From NCBI GenBank assembly GCA_025656895.1, contig JAHXHF010000203.1, positions 1-16,211 of the forward strand: 16,211 bases of DNA. The letters run 5' to 3'. Made by a program: the position numbers and the translations under genes. Within the stretch, counting starts at the first letter, position 1. Each line of letters begins with the position of its first letter. Source of the stretch: a gamma proteobacterium symbiont of Bathyaustriella thionipta (GTDB lineage: Bacteria > Pseudomonadota > Gammaproteobacteria > Chromatiales > Chromatiaceae). Below are positions 6,098 to 13,310 of this stretch, one piece after another. The notes beneath the pieces are model-generated. The model had not been told where the DNA came from and made no database searches. It saw nothing but the letters and a program-made list of their open reading frames with translations.

Positions 6098-7311
6098 GCA
6101 AATCAACAACGGACGAAGTGCAGGTGGACGAACAGCCGTTTGTCGCACATTTACTGGAATTGCGTGACCGGCTGCTGAAAATGGTCATGGCTGTCGGCAT
6201 TGTATTTGTTGCGCTGTTTCCGTTTTCCAACAGTATTTATACCGCCGTTGCCAAGCCGCTGATGGCGCACCTGCCAGCCGGCACCAGCATGATCGCAACC
6301 GAAGTGGCCTCGCCTTTTCTGACCCCCTTCAAGCTCAGTCTGGTCGCTTCTATTTTTCTCTCCATGCCGTTCATTCTTTATCAGTTCTGGGCTTTCGTCG
6401 CCCCCGGCTTGTACAAGCATGAAAAACGCCTGATTACACCCCTGCTTGTTTCCAGTATTGCACTGTTTTATCTGGGTATGCTGTTCGCCTATTTTGTGGT
6501 TTTTCCATTGGTCTTCGCCTTTCTTACCAGTACCGCCCCGGAAGGCGTGGCGGTCATGACCGATATTTCGCGTTATCTGGATTTTGTGCTGACCCTGTTT
6601 TTTGCCTTCGGTATTGCCTTCGAGGTTCCTATAGCCACCATTCTGCTGGTGTGGATGGGCATCACCACGCCCAAAAAACTGACCAGCAAAAGGCCCTATA
6701 TTATTGTCGCGGCCTTTGTGTTGGGTATGCTTTTAACGCCGCCGGATGTTATTTCGCAAACCATGCTGGCCGTGCCGGTACTTATTCTGTTTGAGCTGGG
6801 TGTTATATTCTCGCGCTTTTTTGTACGTAAGACGGATGAGGATGAGGAGCAGGAGCAGAATGCCACTCCCGCACCCGCAAAGCCGGCGGCTGCCAGTGCG
6901 GCTGCTGCAACAGAAACTTCCCATTCTGCTGCAAAACCGGCGGCACGTGATCAGATTATTGAACTGGATGATGATGACGATGAGTTCCGCCCCTTAAGTG
7001 AAGCGGAAATGGAAGCCGAACTGGATCTTCTGGAAGAGCAGGAAAATGACGAAGAAGATGCGTCTGATGATGAAGAAGACAGCGAGGAAGATGAATATGA
7101 TGATGAAGACGACGAATATGATGATGAGTCAGATGACGAAGATGACCCGATTACCGCAGTAGATCGCAAGCTGGAACAGGTTATGCAATATCGTAACCAG
7201 CATGATGAAGAAAGTGCACGCACACTACTCTATGAGGTGTTAGCTGAAGGTGATGAAAGCCAGAAACGTGTCGCACGCAACATTCTGCAACAACTTGATC
7301 AGACTTTATAG
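6094..7311 (+). CDS. tatC: TatC with long acidic C-terminal extension
   Basis: TatC is the six-helix receptor for twin-arginine signals. Residues 1-245 are a normal TatC: SPFLTPFKLSL, SMPFILYQFWAFVAPGLYKHEKR (89-112; Glu110 matches the signal-binding Glu103 of E. coli), FPLVFAFL, TAPEGV, FEVP, RPY and LLTPPDV. The family usually ends soon after this, at about 240-260 residues. Here 160 more residues follow: an Ala/Pro-rich linker (about 255-285), then a strongly acidic region (290-352) in which about two thirds of residues are Asp or Glu. A final helical motif (354-405), KLEQVMQYR...DEESARTLLYEVLAEG...Q...ILQQL, matches the pattern of the FimV C-terminal domain. The extension would lie in the cytoplasm. 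Its DNA is GAT/GAA-rich but in frame, with no sign of frameshift. The end overlaps the next gene. Confidence 0.96.
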   Translation: MSKSTTDEVQVDEQPFVAHLLELRDRLLKMVMAVGIVFVALFPFSNSIYTAVAKPLMAHLPAGTSMIATEVASPFLTPFKLSLVASIFLSMPFILYQFWAFVAPGLYKHEKRLITPLLVSSIALFYLGMLFAYFVVFPLVFAFLTSTAPEGVAVMTDISRYLDFVLTLFFAFGIAFEVPIATILLVWMGITTPKKLTSKRPYIIVAAFVLGMLLTPPDVISQTMLAVPVLILFELGVIFSRFFVRKTDEDEEQEQNATPAPAKPAAASAAAATETSHSAAKPAARDQIIELDDDDDEFRPLSEAEMEAELDLLEEQENDEEDASDDEEDSEEDEYDDEDDEYDDESDDEDDPITAVDRKLEQVMQYRNQHDEESARTLLYEVLAEGDESQKRVARNILQQLDQTL

Positions 7312-9139
7312 CGCACTGCTGCTGTTGCTACTGGCAGCGCCGGCTACCGCCGGCCTTAGCAATCAGCTGGCACAGCATGCCTCCCCTTATCTGGCCATGC
7401 ACGGCAATGACCCGGTAGCCTGGCAGGACTGGGGTCCCGAGGTGCTGGAAAAAGCACGCAGCGAGAACCGTCCCATATTTATTTCCAGTGGTTATTTTGC
7501 CTGCCACTGGTGCCATGTGATGCAGCGAGAAAGTTATAGTGATCCGCGTATTGCGGCATTGTTGAACCAGAATTTTATCCCGGTCAAGATTGACCGGGAA
7601 CTGCAAACCGCGCTGGATGATTATCTGATTGGCTTTGTACAGAAAACCCGCGGCAGCGCGGGCTGGCCCTTGAATGTATTTCTGACGCCACAAGGACATC
7701 CCTTTATCGGCTTTACCTATATGCCGGAAGAACGCTTCGAAAAGGTGTTGCAGCAGTTGGCCGATTTGTGGAGCAACCCGCAGCAGCAAAAGGAGCTGTT
7801 GCTGAAAGCCCGTCTGGCCGCTTTGGGCGAAGAGTCGCCGGATACAACAGAATTACATGCCATGCCCGATCCGCAGGATCTGGCCACGCATTTGCGTGAG
7901 CAGGCGCTGGCGCTGGGTAATTCGCTTTCTGGTGGTTTCGGGCAGCAGTCAAAATTCCCCATGGCAGCGCAGCTGCTGGCCCTGCTCAAGTTGCAGAAAA
8001 ATTATCCGGATGAAGAACTGAAAAGTTTTTTACGCCTGACGCTGGATCAGATGGCCACACAGGGATTGCGTGATCATCTGGGCGGCGGTTTTTTTCGCTA
8101 CACCATCGACCCCGACTGGCAAACTCCGCATTACGAAAAAATGCTCTACACGCAGGCTTTACTGGTGCAGGTGTATTGGCGTGCGGCAGGCATACTCAAA
8201 GAGCCGGCTTATGCTGATGTAGCCATGCAGACGCTGGATTTTACTCTAAAGGCTTTCGCGCACCCGGAAGGCGGCTACATCACCAGCTTTTCAGCGGTTG
8301 ATGATGCGGGGGTTGAAGGCGGTTATTATCTGTGGAGCAACCAGCAGCTGGCTGCCCTGCTAAACAAAGAACAATTAGCCTTTGTGGCTGAACATTGGGG
8401 CATGGCCGGTGCGGCGCCGCATGAGGCGGGACACCTGCCGATCGTTACAGGCAGCCTGCAGGAAATGGCAAATAAGCATTCAGTTTCGCTGCAATCCCTG
8501 CAGCAACAGCGACAGCAGATTGCCGCCATTTTATTAGCCGCTCGCAAACAACGCAGTCTGCCGCAGGATGACAAGCGGCTGGCGGGATGGAACGCTTTGT
8601 TCCTGTCGGCCTTGCAGGAAGTGGCGCAAACAACGGCCGGAAAAAAATATCGACAAGCGGCGCAAGCACTGAGCCATTTTATGCAGCGCCATTTTATTGT
8701 GGCGGAAGACCTGGTGCGTGCCCGTCACAAGGGGCAGACGCTGGCAGATGCCTCTCTGGAAGATTACGCCTATACGATTGCGGCTTTCAGTCACAGCACA
8801 GACGCGCCTGGCAAGGCGCTGGCTCAGCAGTTGGCCAAAGCCGGTTTGCAGCGTTTTCGTAGCGCCAGCGGCTGGATATGGGATGATCGTATTTTATTAG
8901 CAGGCGCGCAAAAGCCACTGCCGGTTATGGCCGACGGTGCTTTACCGTCCCCCTCGGCTGTATTGCTGCGCAGTCTGATTGAGTCGGGCTTGTCGCATTC
9001 ACCCGCATTGGCTGTTGCTTTGTCGGATTCGGTGCCGGCGGTGATTGAAAATACTTTCTGGAACGCATCGCACGCTATATTATTGATACAGCTGGCGAAG
9101 CAGGCGCAGGCGGCTAAAGCATCGGCCGCTAAAAAATAA
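7253..9139 (+). CDS. Exported DUF255 (YyaL/SPATA20-like) thioredoxin-domain protein
   Basis: The roughly 628-residue protein has a signal peptide (LIRLYSALLLLLLAAPATA). A DUF255 thioredoxin-like domain follows: NQLAQHASPYLAMHGNDPVAW, then IFISSGYFACHWCHVMQRES with CxxC at about 84-87, then SAGWPLNVFLTPQGHPFIGFTYMP. The C-terminal part is like a six-hairpin glycosidase (GLRDHLGGGFFRYT, TPHYEKMLYTQA, EDYAYTIAAF). The fold family is clear, but its biochemical function is not established. The usual DREERPD segment is altered to DRELQTA. The start is uncertain: ATG 7253 (or GTG 7250) lies 58-61 bases inside tatC, while TTG 7295 gives a tidier signal peptide without a ribosome site. The signal peptide argues for a periplasmic redox or carbohydrate-related role. 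Confidence 0.92.
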   Translation: MKARNVSHATFCNNLIRLYSALLLLLLAAPATAGLSNQLAQHASPYLAMHGNDPVAWQDWGPEVLEKARSENRPIFISSGYFACHWCHVMQRESYSDPRIAALLNQNFIPVKIDRELQTALDDYLIGFVQKTRGSAGWPLNVFLTPQGHPFIGFTYMPEERFEKVLQQLADLWSNPQQQKELLLKARLAALGEESPDTTELHAMPDPQDLATHLREQALALGNSLSGGFGQQSKFPMAAQLLALLKLQKNYPDEELKSFLRLTLDQMATQGLRDHLGGGFFRYTIDPDWQTPHYEKMLYTQALLVQVYWRAAGILKEPAYADVAMQTLDFTLKAFAHPEGGYITSFSAVDDAGVEGGYYLWSNQQLAALLNKEQLAFVAEHWGMAGAAPHEAGHLPIVTGSLQEMANKHSVSLQSLQQQRQQIAAILLAARKQRSLPQDDKRLAGWNALFLSALQEVAQTTAGKKYRQAAQALSHFMQRHFIVAEDLVRARHKGQTLADASLEDYAYTIAAFSHSTDAPGKALAQQLAKAGLQRFRSASGWIWDDRILLAGAQKPLPVMADGALPSPSAVLLRSLIESGLSHSPALAVALSDSVPAVIENTFWNASHAILLIQLAKQAQAAKASAAKK

Positions 9140-9202
9140 TGCAACACTATTCAGCTGGCTTGTGAAATCCGAATAGTCAGTATCATTCGAAACGGGATCA
9201 TT

Positions 9203-9961
9203 ATGATGAAATCATTAAACGGGCTGCTGGCAGCCTTTTTACTTCTCGGCAGCCCCCTATGGGCCGCTGAAATTCAATGGATCAGTGATCCGGTCAGCGG
9301 CTGTAAGGTACGGGCGGATGGCGTGGACTTATCCAAAGACGTAATCAGTTGGTCGGGAGCTTGCGTTGACCAGGTAGCCGAGGGCAAGGGTGTGTTGGTG
9401 TGGTTTCGTGACGGCCGCTTGCTGGGACGTTATCAGGGCGGTATGCAGCAGGGGCGCTTTCATGGCAACGGTCTGCTGGCGTATGACAATCCGCAAACAG
9501 CAGAACATGACTATGTTCAGATTCAGGCACAATTCAAACAGGGCCTGATTGATGGTCGAACAAAAATCAAAAAGCCGTCCGGTGATCAATTTGACGGCTG
9601 GCTGCGGACCTCTTCCCTGCGGGCTAAAGGCTCAACAGGCTTCGGTGTTTACACCAGCGCGGCGGGTGAAGTGTATCGCGGGCCGCTGAAAGATGGCCTG
9701 TTTGAAGGCCGGGGTGAGCTGTATGAAATTGATGGCGGTCGTATGCGGGGCTATTTCATGGCCGGAGAGCCACACGGAAAAAGTGAATACCATGCCGCGA
9801 ATGGTGATGTCTATCGCATTAACTGGGTCAATGGCAAGATTGATGGTGAGGTCGAAATCATGCGCCGGGACGGATCCTCTGACACTCAATACTGGCAGCA
9901 GGGTGTGCTGCAGCCGTCGCTAAGCGGCAGTGCTGAATCGGGGCATAAAAATGAATCTTGA
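9203..9961 (+). CDS. Exported MORN-repeat protein
   Basis: The 252-residue protein begins with a signal peptide (residues 1-22, cut near LWAA-E). A short domain with a Cys pair (34 and 54, SGCKV...WSGAC) follows, then several MORN-like units: GKGVLVWFRDGRLLGRYQG (61-79), GRFHGNGLLAY, GEVYRGPLKDGLFEGRGELY (155-174), GGRMRGYFMAGEPHGKSEY and GDVYRINWVNGKIDGEVEI. MORN repeats form beta-hairpin arrays that bind lipids or proteins; the ligand here is unknown. It lies 63 bases after the DUF255 gene. That gap holds a 7-bp inverted repeat (ACTATTC 9146-9152, GAATAGT 9171-9177). It overlaps the next gene by 11 bases. Confidence 0.88.
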   Translation: MMKSLNGLLAAFLLLGSPLWAAEIQWISDPVSGCKVRADGVDLSKDVISWSGACVDQVAEGKGVLVWFRDGRLLGRYQGGMQQGRFHGNGLLAYDNPQTAEHDYVQIQAQFKQGLIDGRTKIKKPSGDQFDGWLRTSSLRAKGSTGFGVYTSAAGEVYRGPLKDGLFEGRGELYEIDGGRMRGYFMAGEPHGKSEYHAANGDVYRINWVNGKIDGEVEIMRRDGSSDTQYWQQGVLQPSLSGSAESGHKNES

Positions 9962-10370
9962 AAATAACAAATCCATTCGCTTGAATGTGGTGTTCCTGCT
10001 ACTTGGAACGATGCTGACTTTTTCCGTGCAGGCCGAATCCGGGGAAGAAACCGAAGCCGCAGCCGCAGCGGAAACCGCCTCTTCAGGTACAACGGTTGCA
10101 GAAGTGGCGGTCAGTCCTATGGGGCAAGCGGTTGGTGCGGGCGTTGCGGGTGGTCTGATCTGGGGAGTCAATGGCGCGGTTATCGGCTCTCTGCTGGGTG
10201 CCTCCAGCGGCATGAGTATGGAGGCTGCCAAGGAAGGCCGCACGGTTGTATCGCAGGAAGAATTTGATAGTACACAAATGCACCAGCAGCAGGCGGCACA
10301 AAAATTTAATAACCGGCAAAGTGGTACGGTCAATCGTGTGCAGGCATCCGGCAAGGTTTATCAGAACTGA
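9951..10370 (+). CDS. Exported glycine-zipper-like small protein
   Basis: The ATG at 9951 is preceded by GGGG seven bases upstream and is preferred over the GTG at 9930. The 139-residue product has a signal peptide (residues 8-28, ending SVQA). An acidic, Ala-rich stretch follows, then a hydrophobic Gly-rich segment, GQAVGAGVAGGLIWGVNGAVIG with SLLGASSG (58-87), resembling glycine-zipper segments of outer-membrane-associated proteins. The C-terminal part is polar and Gln-rich. The start lies within the end of the MORN gene, so the two are probably translationally coupled and may work together at the envelope. No specific function is recognised. Confidence 0.82.
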   Translation: MNLENNKSIRLNVVFLLLGTMLTFSVQAESGEETEAAAAAETASSGTTVAEVAVSPMGQAVGAGVAGGLIWGVNGAVIGSLLGASSGMSMEAAKEGRTVVSQEEFDSTQMHQQQAAQKFNNRQSGTVNRVQASGKVYQN

Positions 10371-10462
10371 CCAGAGTCAAAATATCGCAGGGTTGTAAGC
10401 CTGTCACGCGCATACAGCGCTAGACTGCCAATATAGGTACTTTTGTCTAAACGGGAGATGAT

Positions 10463-10957
10463 ATGAGCAATGATATTCAAGTAGAAAACCAGAAAATGAT
10501 TCAACATTCGGTTCTGGGAAAAACGCTGAGTGATGAGCAATGTGCGCGTCTGGCAGAACAGGTTGCTGAATTATGCCTAAAGGATGGTGACTTTCTGTTT
10601 AAGGAAGGCGAGGTTAACCATACCCTGTATGTACTGGTTAACGGGCGTTTTGAAGTATTGCGCGGTTGCGCGGCCGGTGATGAATTGACTTTGCAAATTC
10701 TCAAGCCGGGCGATATGGCAGGTGAACTGGGTTTTCTGGACGGTCAGCCGCACAGTGCCAGCCTGAGAGCGATTGGTAATGCGACCGCCTTCAGTCTGGA
10801 TCGTGACAACCTGGAAGCATTACTGGAAACGGATGCAAAAATTGTCTATGAAGTCATGCGCGCCATCGTACGCAGTGTGCACGATATTTTACGCCGCATG
10901 AATATGCAGCACGTGGAAATGAATAATTACATTAACAAGCAGCATGGCCGTTATTAA
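10463..10957 (+). CDS. Stand-alone cyclic-nucleotide-binding-domain protein
   Basis: The 164-residue protein has an N-terminal helix pair (FSL-less variant, LSDEQCARLAEQV). A CNB beta-roll follows: DGDFLFKEGEVNHTLYVLVNGRFEVLR (41-67), LKPGDMAGELGFLDGQPHSASLRA (80-103) and FSLDRDNLEALLE, then a C-terminal helix. The phosphate-binding cassette retains GEL (87-89), but the usual Arg before Ser/Thr-Ala is His (PHSAS). Binding of cAMP or cGMP is therefore doubtful. No DNA-binding or enzymatic domain is attached, so it probably acts through a partner. GGGAG lies before the ATG. Its TAA overlaps the stop of the convergent YihY-like gene. Confidence 0.92.
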   Translation: MSNDIQVENQKMIQHSVLGKTLSDEQCARLAEQVAELCLKDGDFLFKEGEVNHTLYVLVNGRFEVLRGCAAGDELTLQILKPGDMAGELGFLDGQPHSASLRAIGNATAFSLDRDNLEALLETDAKIVYEVMRAIVRSVHDILRRMNMQHVEMNNYINKQHGRY

Positions 10958-12306
10958 ACTTGAGACATATTTTGTGTTGATTCAACCTGCAGTGCCAGCG
11001 ATTTAAGGGTGCGCTGCCCCAGTTGTTGCTCAAGGCTTTGCTGCAGTTCATCCTGCAGATTTTCTATAGCCGCAATGCGGGGCAGTTTATCGGTACGCAA
11101 ATGATGAGTTTCACCCGCTCCGCGTATCAGATAAAGCATGTCCGCAATCAGTAGTTCATCCGGTGGCAGGGCGGGGATGAAGCCGGCCGGAATTTGCTGC
11201 GTGCGTTCCAGCAGCCCCTGTTTTTGCAGATTATTCAGCGCCAGAGCAACCACATCCATAGGTAGATCCAGTTCCCGGGCGACCGACTCAATGGATAAGG
11301 GGCTTTTTTTCTGATAAAAGCGCCGCGTAATTTTCAGTAACAGGATTAACGACAGTTTTTCCTTGAAACGATTGCTTAAACGCATGACACCGCGCTGTAT
11401 AGTGCGGTGTTCCGGGTGCTGGTGGTAAAACGCAATACTGGCGCCAATAAGCAGAATCAGCCAGCTGACATACAGCCAGATCATAAACAGGATAAGGGTT
11501 GCCAGAGCCGAATAAATGGCCGTGTATTTGGTCGTGCCGCCAACAAAAAGGGCAAAGCCCCAGCCAGACATTTCCCACAAAATACCGGCAACGGTGGCAC
11601 CAATCAGTGCCGACTTGAATTTGACGCGGGTGTTGGGAATAAAGATATAAACAAATGTAAAAGCCGCAATGACCAGCAAAAAAGGCAGCAGTTGGCTGGC
11701 CAGATGCAGCGCATCACCAATCAGCTGCATCTCCAGCAGACGCTGGGTCACGGTGTTGGATTGTACCGTGGCGCTGATGCCGATGGCACTGAAGATCAGT
11801 ACCGGACCGATGAAAATAACACTCAGATAATCACTGAAGCGCTGCGCGAAAGGGCGGTGTTCGCTGACATGCCAGGTGTAGTTGAAGCTGCGTTCAATCT
11901 TTTGCACCAGAGAAACCACCGTGTATAACAACAGTGCCAGACCGACAGAACCGAGTACGCCGATTTTCATATTATCCACAAAACCGATAATTTTTTCGGT
12001 AATCTCGGCACCCTGTGAACCCAAAGGCCCGGAAAGCATTTTCATCAGCAAGGGTTCCACCTGATTGTGAACGCCAAAGCCTTTCAGCACCGAAAAACTG
12101 ACTGCAATCAGCGGCACAATGGACAGCAGCGTGGTGTACACCAGACTCATGACACGTAAGGTCAGCTGGCCATCCAGAATATCGCGTACAATCAGATAAA
12201 ACATGCGCAAAAGTGAAAAGCCAAAGCGTTTCCAGTACGCAAAGCCTTTAATATCCACTTCCCAGATGAAGGCATCGATGCCTTTTTTATTGATTTTATG
12301 CAGCAT
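10954..12306 (-). CDS. YihY/BrkB-family membrane protein with C-terminal winged-helix-like domain
   Basis: The 450-residue inner-membrane protein carries the YihY/BrkB core (about 30-300): LRVMSLVYTTLLSIVPLIAVSFSVLKGF, LLYTVVSLVQKIERSFNYTWHV, IFIPNTRVKFKSALIGATVAGILWE and YSALATLILFMIWLYVSWLILLIGA. About six hydrophobic segments are visible. Residues 318-385 look like a winged helix (SPLSIESVARELDLPMDVVALALNNLQKQGLLER), followed by a charged helical tail rich in Gln and Leu. The family was once wrongly called RNase BN; its function is unknown. The start is six bases after the stop of the YiiX-like gene, with no strong ribosome site, so coupling is likely. Confidence 0.94.
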   Translation of the reverse strand: MLHKINKKGIDAFIWEVDIKGFAYWKRFGFSLLRMFYLIVRDILDGQLTLRVMSLVYTTLLSIVPLIAVSFSVLKGFGVHNQVEPLLMKMLSGPLGSQGAEITEKIIGFVDNMKIGVLGSVGLALLLYTVVSLVQKIERSFNYTWHVSEHRPFAQRFSDYLSVIFIGPVLIFSAIGISATVQSNTVTQRLLEMQLIGDALHLASQLLPFLLVIAAFTFVYIFIPNTRVKFKSALIGATVAGILWEMSGWGFALFVGGTTKYTAIYSALATLILFMIWLYVSWLILLIGASIAFYHQHPEHRTIQRGVMRLSNRFKEKLSLILLLKITRRFYQKKSPLSIESVARELDLPMDVVALALNNLQKQGLLERTQQIPAGFIPALPPDELLIADMLYLIRGAGETHHLRTDKLPRIAAIENLQDELQQSLEQQLGQRTLKSLALQVESTQNMSQV

Positions 12307-12312
12307 GTTTAG

Positions 12313-13089
12313 TCAGCTCTCAGGGGTTGCCGGTTTCCAGTGTAGTTTACGGTAGTCAAAACCTGTGGCAAGCGTGGGTTTAATAATGGCGAAATAAGGA
12401 GAAACATCAAAGTCACGCGGCGTAAACAGGCTGTGATGGCGTATATGCAAAATTTCCTGCTGTTCAAATTGACCACTGGGGTAACTTTGTACACGGTGGT
12501 ATGAAACATCGGGCAAAATCGGGTAATGGATAGACTGAAAGGCCTGCGCGATCAGGGTAGAGCAAATCGCACGGGTCGGATCACCACTTCCCAGCGCCAG
12601 CATACGCCGGCGAAAACGCTGTGGCACCGGCGGTTCCGGTAACAGATAACGCAACAGATCAAACACATTTTTCAGGTCATAGGCCTGCCCCAGCCGCTGC
12701 AGGGCAAACTGTACCAGGCTGCGTTGTTCCTGCGGATGCAAACCCTGCGGGCGGCAGATGCGCGTATTCAGGCCGGAATATTTGCTTAAAGGCACGCACA
12801 CTACCCCGATTATCAAATCGGCTTCAACCAGCCAATGTTTCTCCGGGCTGTCAACAGCCAGCTTTTCCGGGTTGCCAACATAAAGCGCGGCATGTGACCA
12901 GGTGGACTGAGTGAGGTATTTTATCGCCACGCTGATGCGTTGATTACCCTCCACCAGCAATACATCACCGGCTTGCAGCGTAGCCGCCAGAGTTTCGGTA
13001 TTACTAACCGAAAAAAACTGATAACGGCCACTGCGGCCATCCAGATAGCGCGCCAGCACACGTCCAAAAGTTCGCGAGATTGCAAGCAT
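12313..13089 (-). CDS. YiiX/YebB-like permuted NlpC/P60 (papain-fold) hydrolase
   Basis: The 258-residue protein shows the circularly permuted papain-like order: GDVLLVEGNQRISVAIKYLTQSTWSHAALYVG with the candidate catalytic His66, VEAD with an acidic residue at 89, then RLGQAYDLKNVFDL, and finally RAICSTLIAQAF with the candidate nucleophile Cys176. Members are thought to act as amidases on peptides or lipids, but few have known substrates. No signal peptide is evident. The ATG has a strong AGGAG six bases upstream. It is the first gene of a two-gene unit with the YihY-like protein, so it may act on the membrane or wall alongside it. Confidence 0.9.
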   Translation of the reverse strand: MLAISRTFGRVLARYLDGRSGRYQFFSVSNTETLAATLQAGDVLLVEGNQRISVAIKYLTQSTWSHAALYVGNPEKLAVDSPEKHWLVEADLIIGVVCVPLSKYSGLNTRICRPQGLHPQEQRSLVQFALQRLGQAYDLKNVFDLLRYLLPEPPVPQRFRRRMLALGSGDPTRAICSTLIAQAFQSIHYPILPDVSYHRVQSYPSGQFEQQEILHIRHHSLFTPRDFDVSPYFAIIKPTLATGFDYRKLHWKPATPES

Positions 13090-13159
13090 GAAAACTCCTG
13101 AATGCCCTTGGCACGGTTGAAGCTGGATTTAGCGCTACTGCATGGCAATATTAGCAAAA

Positions 13160-13165
13160 AGTATA
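13160..13165 (-). promoter_or_regulatory. Possible -10 element for the YiiX-YihY unit
   Basis: Read on the minus strand, TATACT is a near-consensus -10 about 70 bases before the ATG at 13089. No good -35 hexamer is found at the usual distance. It lies downstream of the hairpin at 13239-13279, as expected for a new transcript. Confidence 0.35.
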
Positions 13166-13238
13166 GGGCGTTCTACGCTTACCGGGGGTGTTATTTGCAT
13201 CTGGTGGCTGATGACGGCGGATGATATGGCGGCAAATG

Positions 13239-13279
13239 CTGATTGAAGGCCGAGCAGAAACTGCTCGGCCTTCAATCAG
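13239..13279. terminator. Perfect 19-bp hairpin, terminator-like
   Basis: CTGATTGAAGGCCGAGCAG pairs perfectly with its reverse complement across a 3-base AAA loop. It begins about 32 bases after the stop of the 892-residue gene. No run of T follows on either strand (minus: CATTTG; plus: AGGTATGCTTTTCC), so it is not a textbook intrinsic terminator. It could still stop or stabilise the minus-strand transcript, or be a dispersed palindromic repeat. No second copy was seen in this window. Confidence 0.6.
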
Positions 13280-13310
13280 AGGTATGCTTTTCCTCGGGTC
13301 AAACCGTTGG

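Noticed and set aside
6951..7223. Minus-strand Ser-rich frame opposite the tatC acidic region
   Set aside because: It is the complement of GAT/GAA-rich codons, so low-complexity poly-Ser is expected; no ribosome site or family likeness.
11407..11928. Plus-strand 173-codon frame inside the YihY-like gene
   Set aside because: Gln/Asn/Arg-rich composition is typical of an antisense shadow of membrane-protein codons; the minus-strand frame has clear family motifs.
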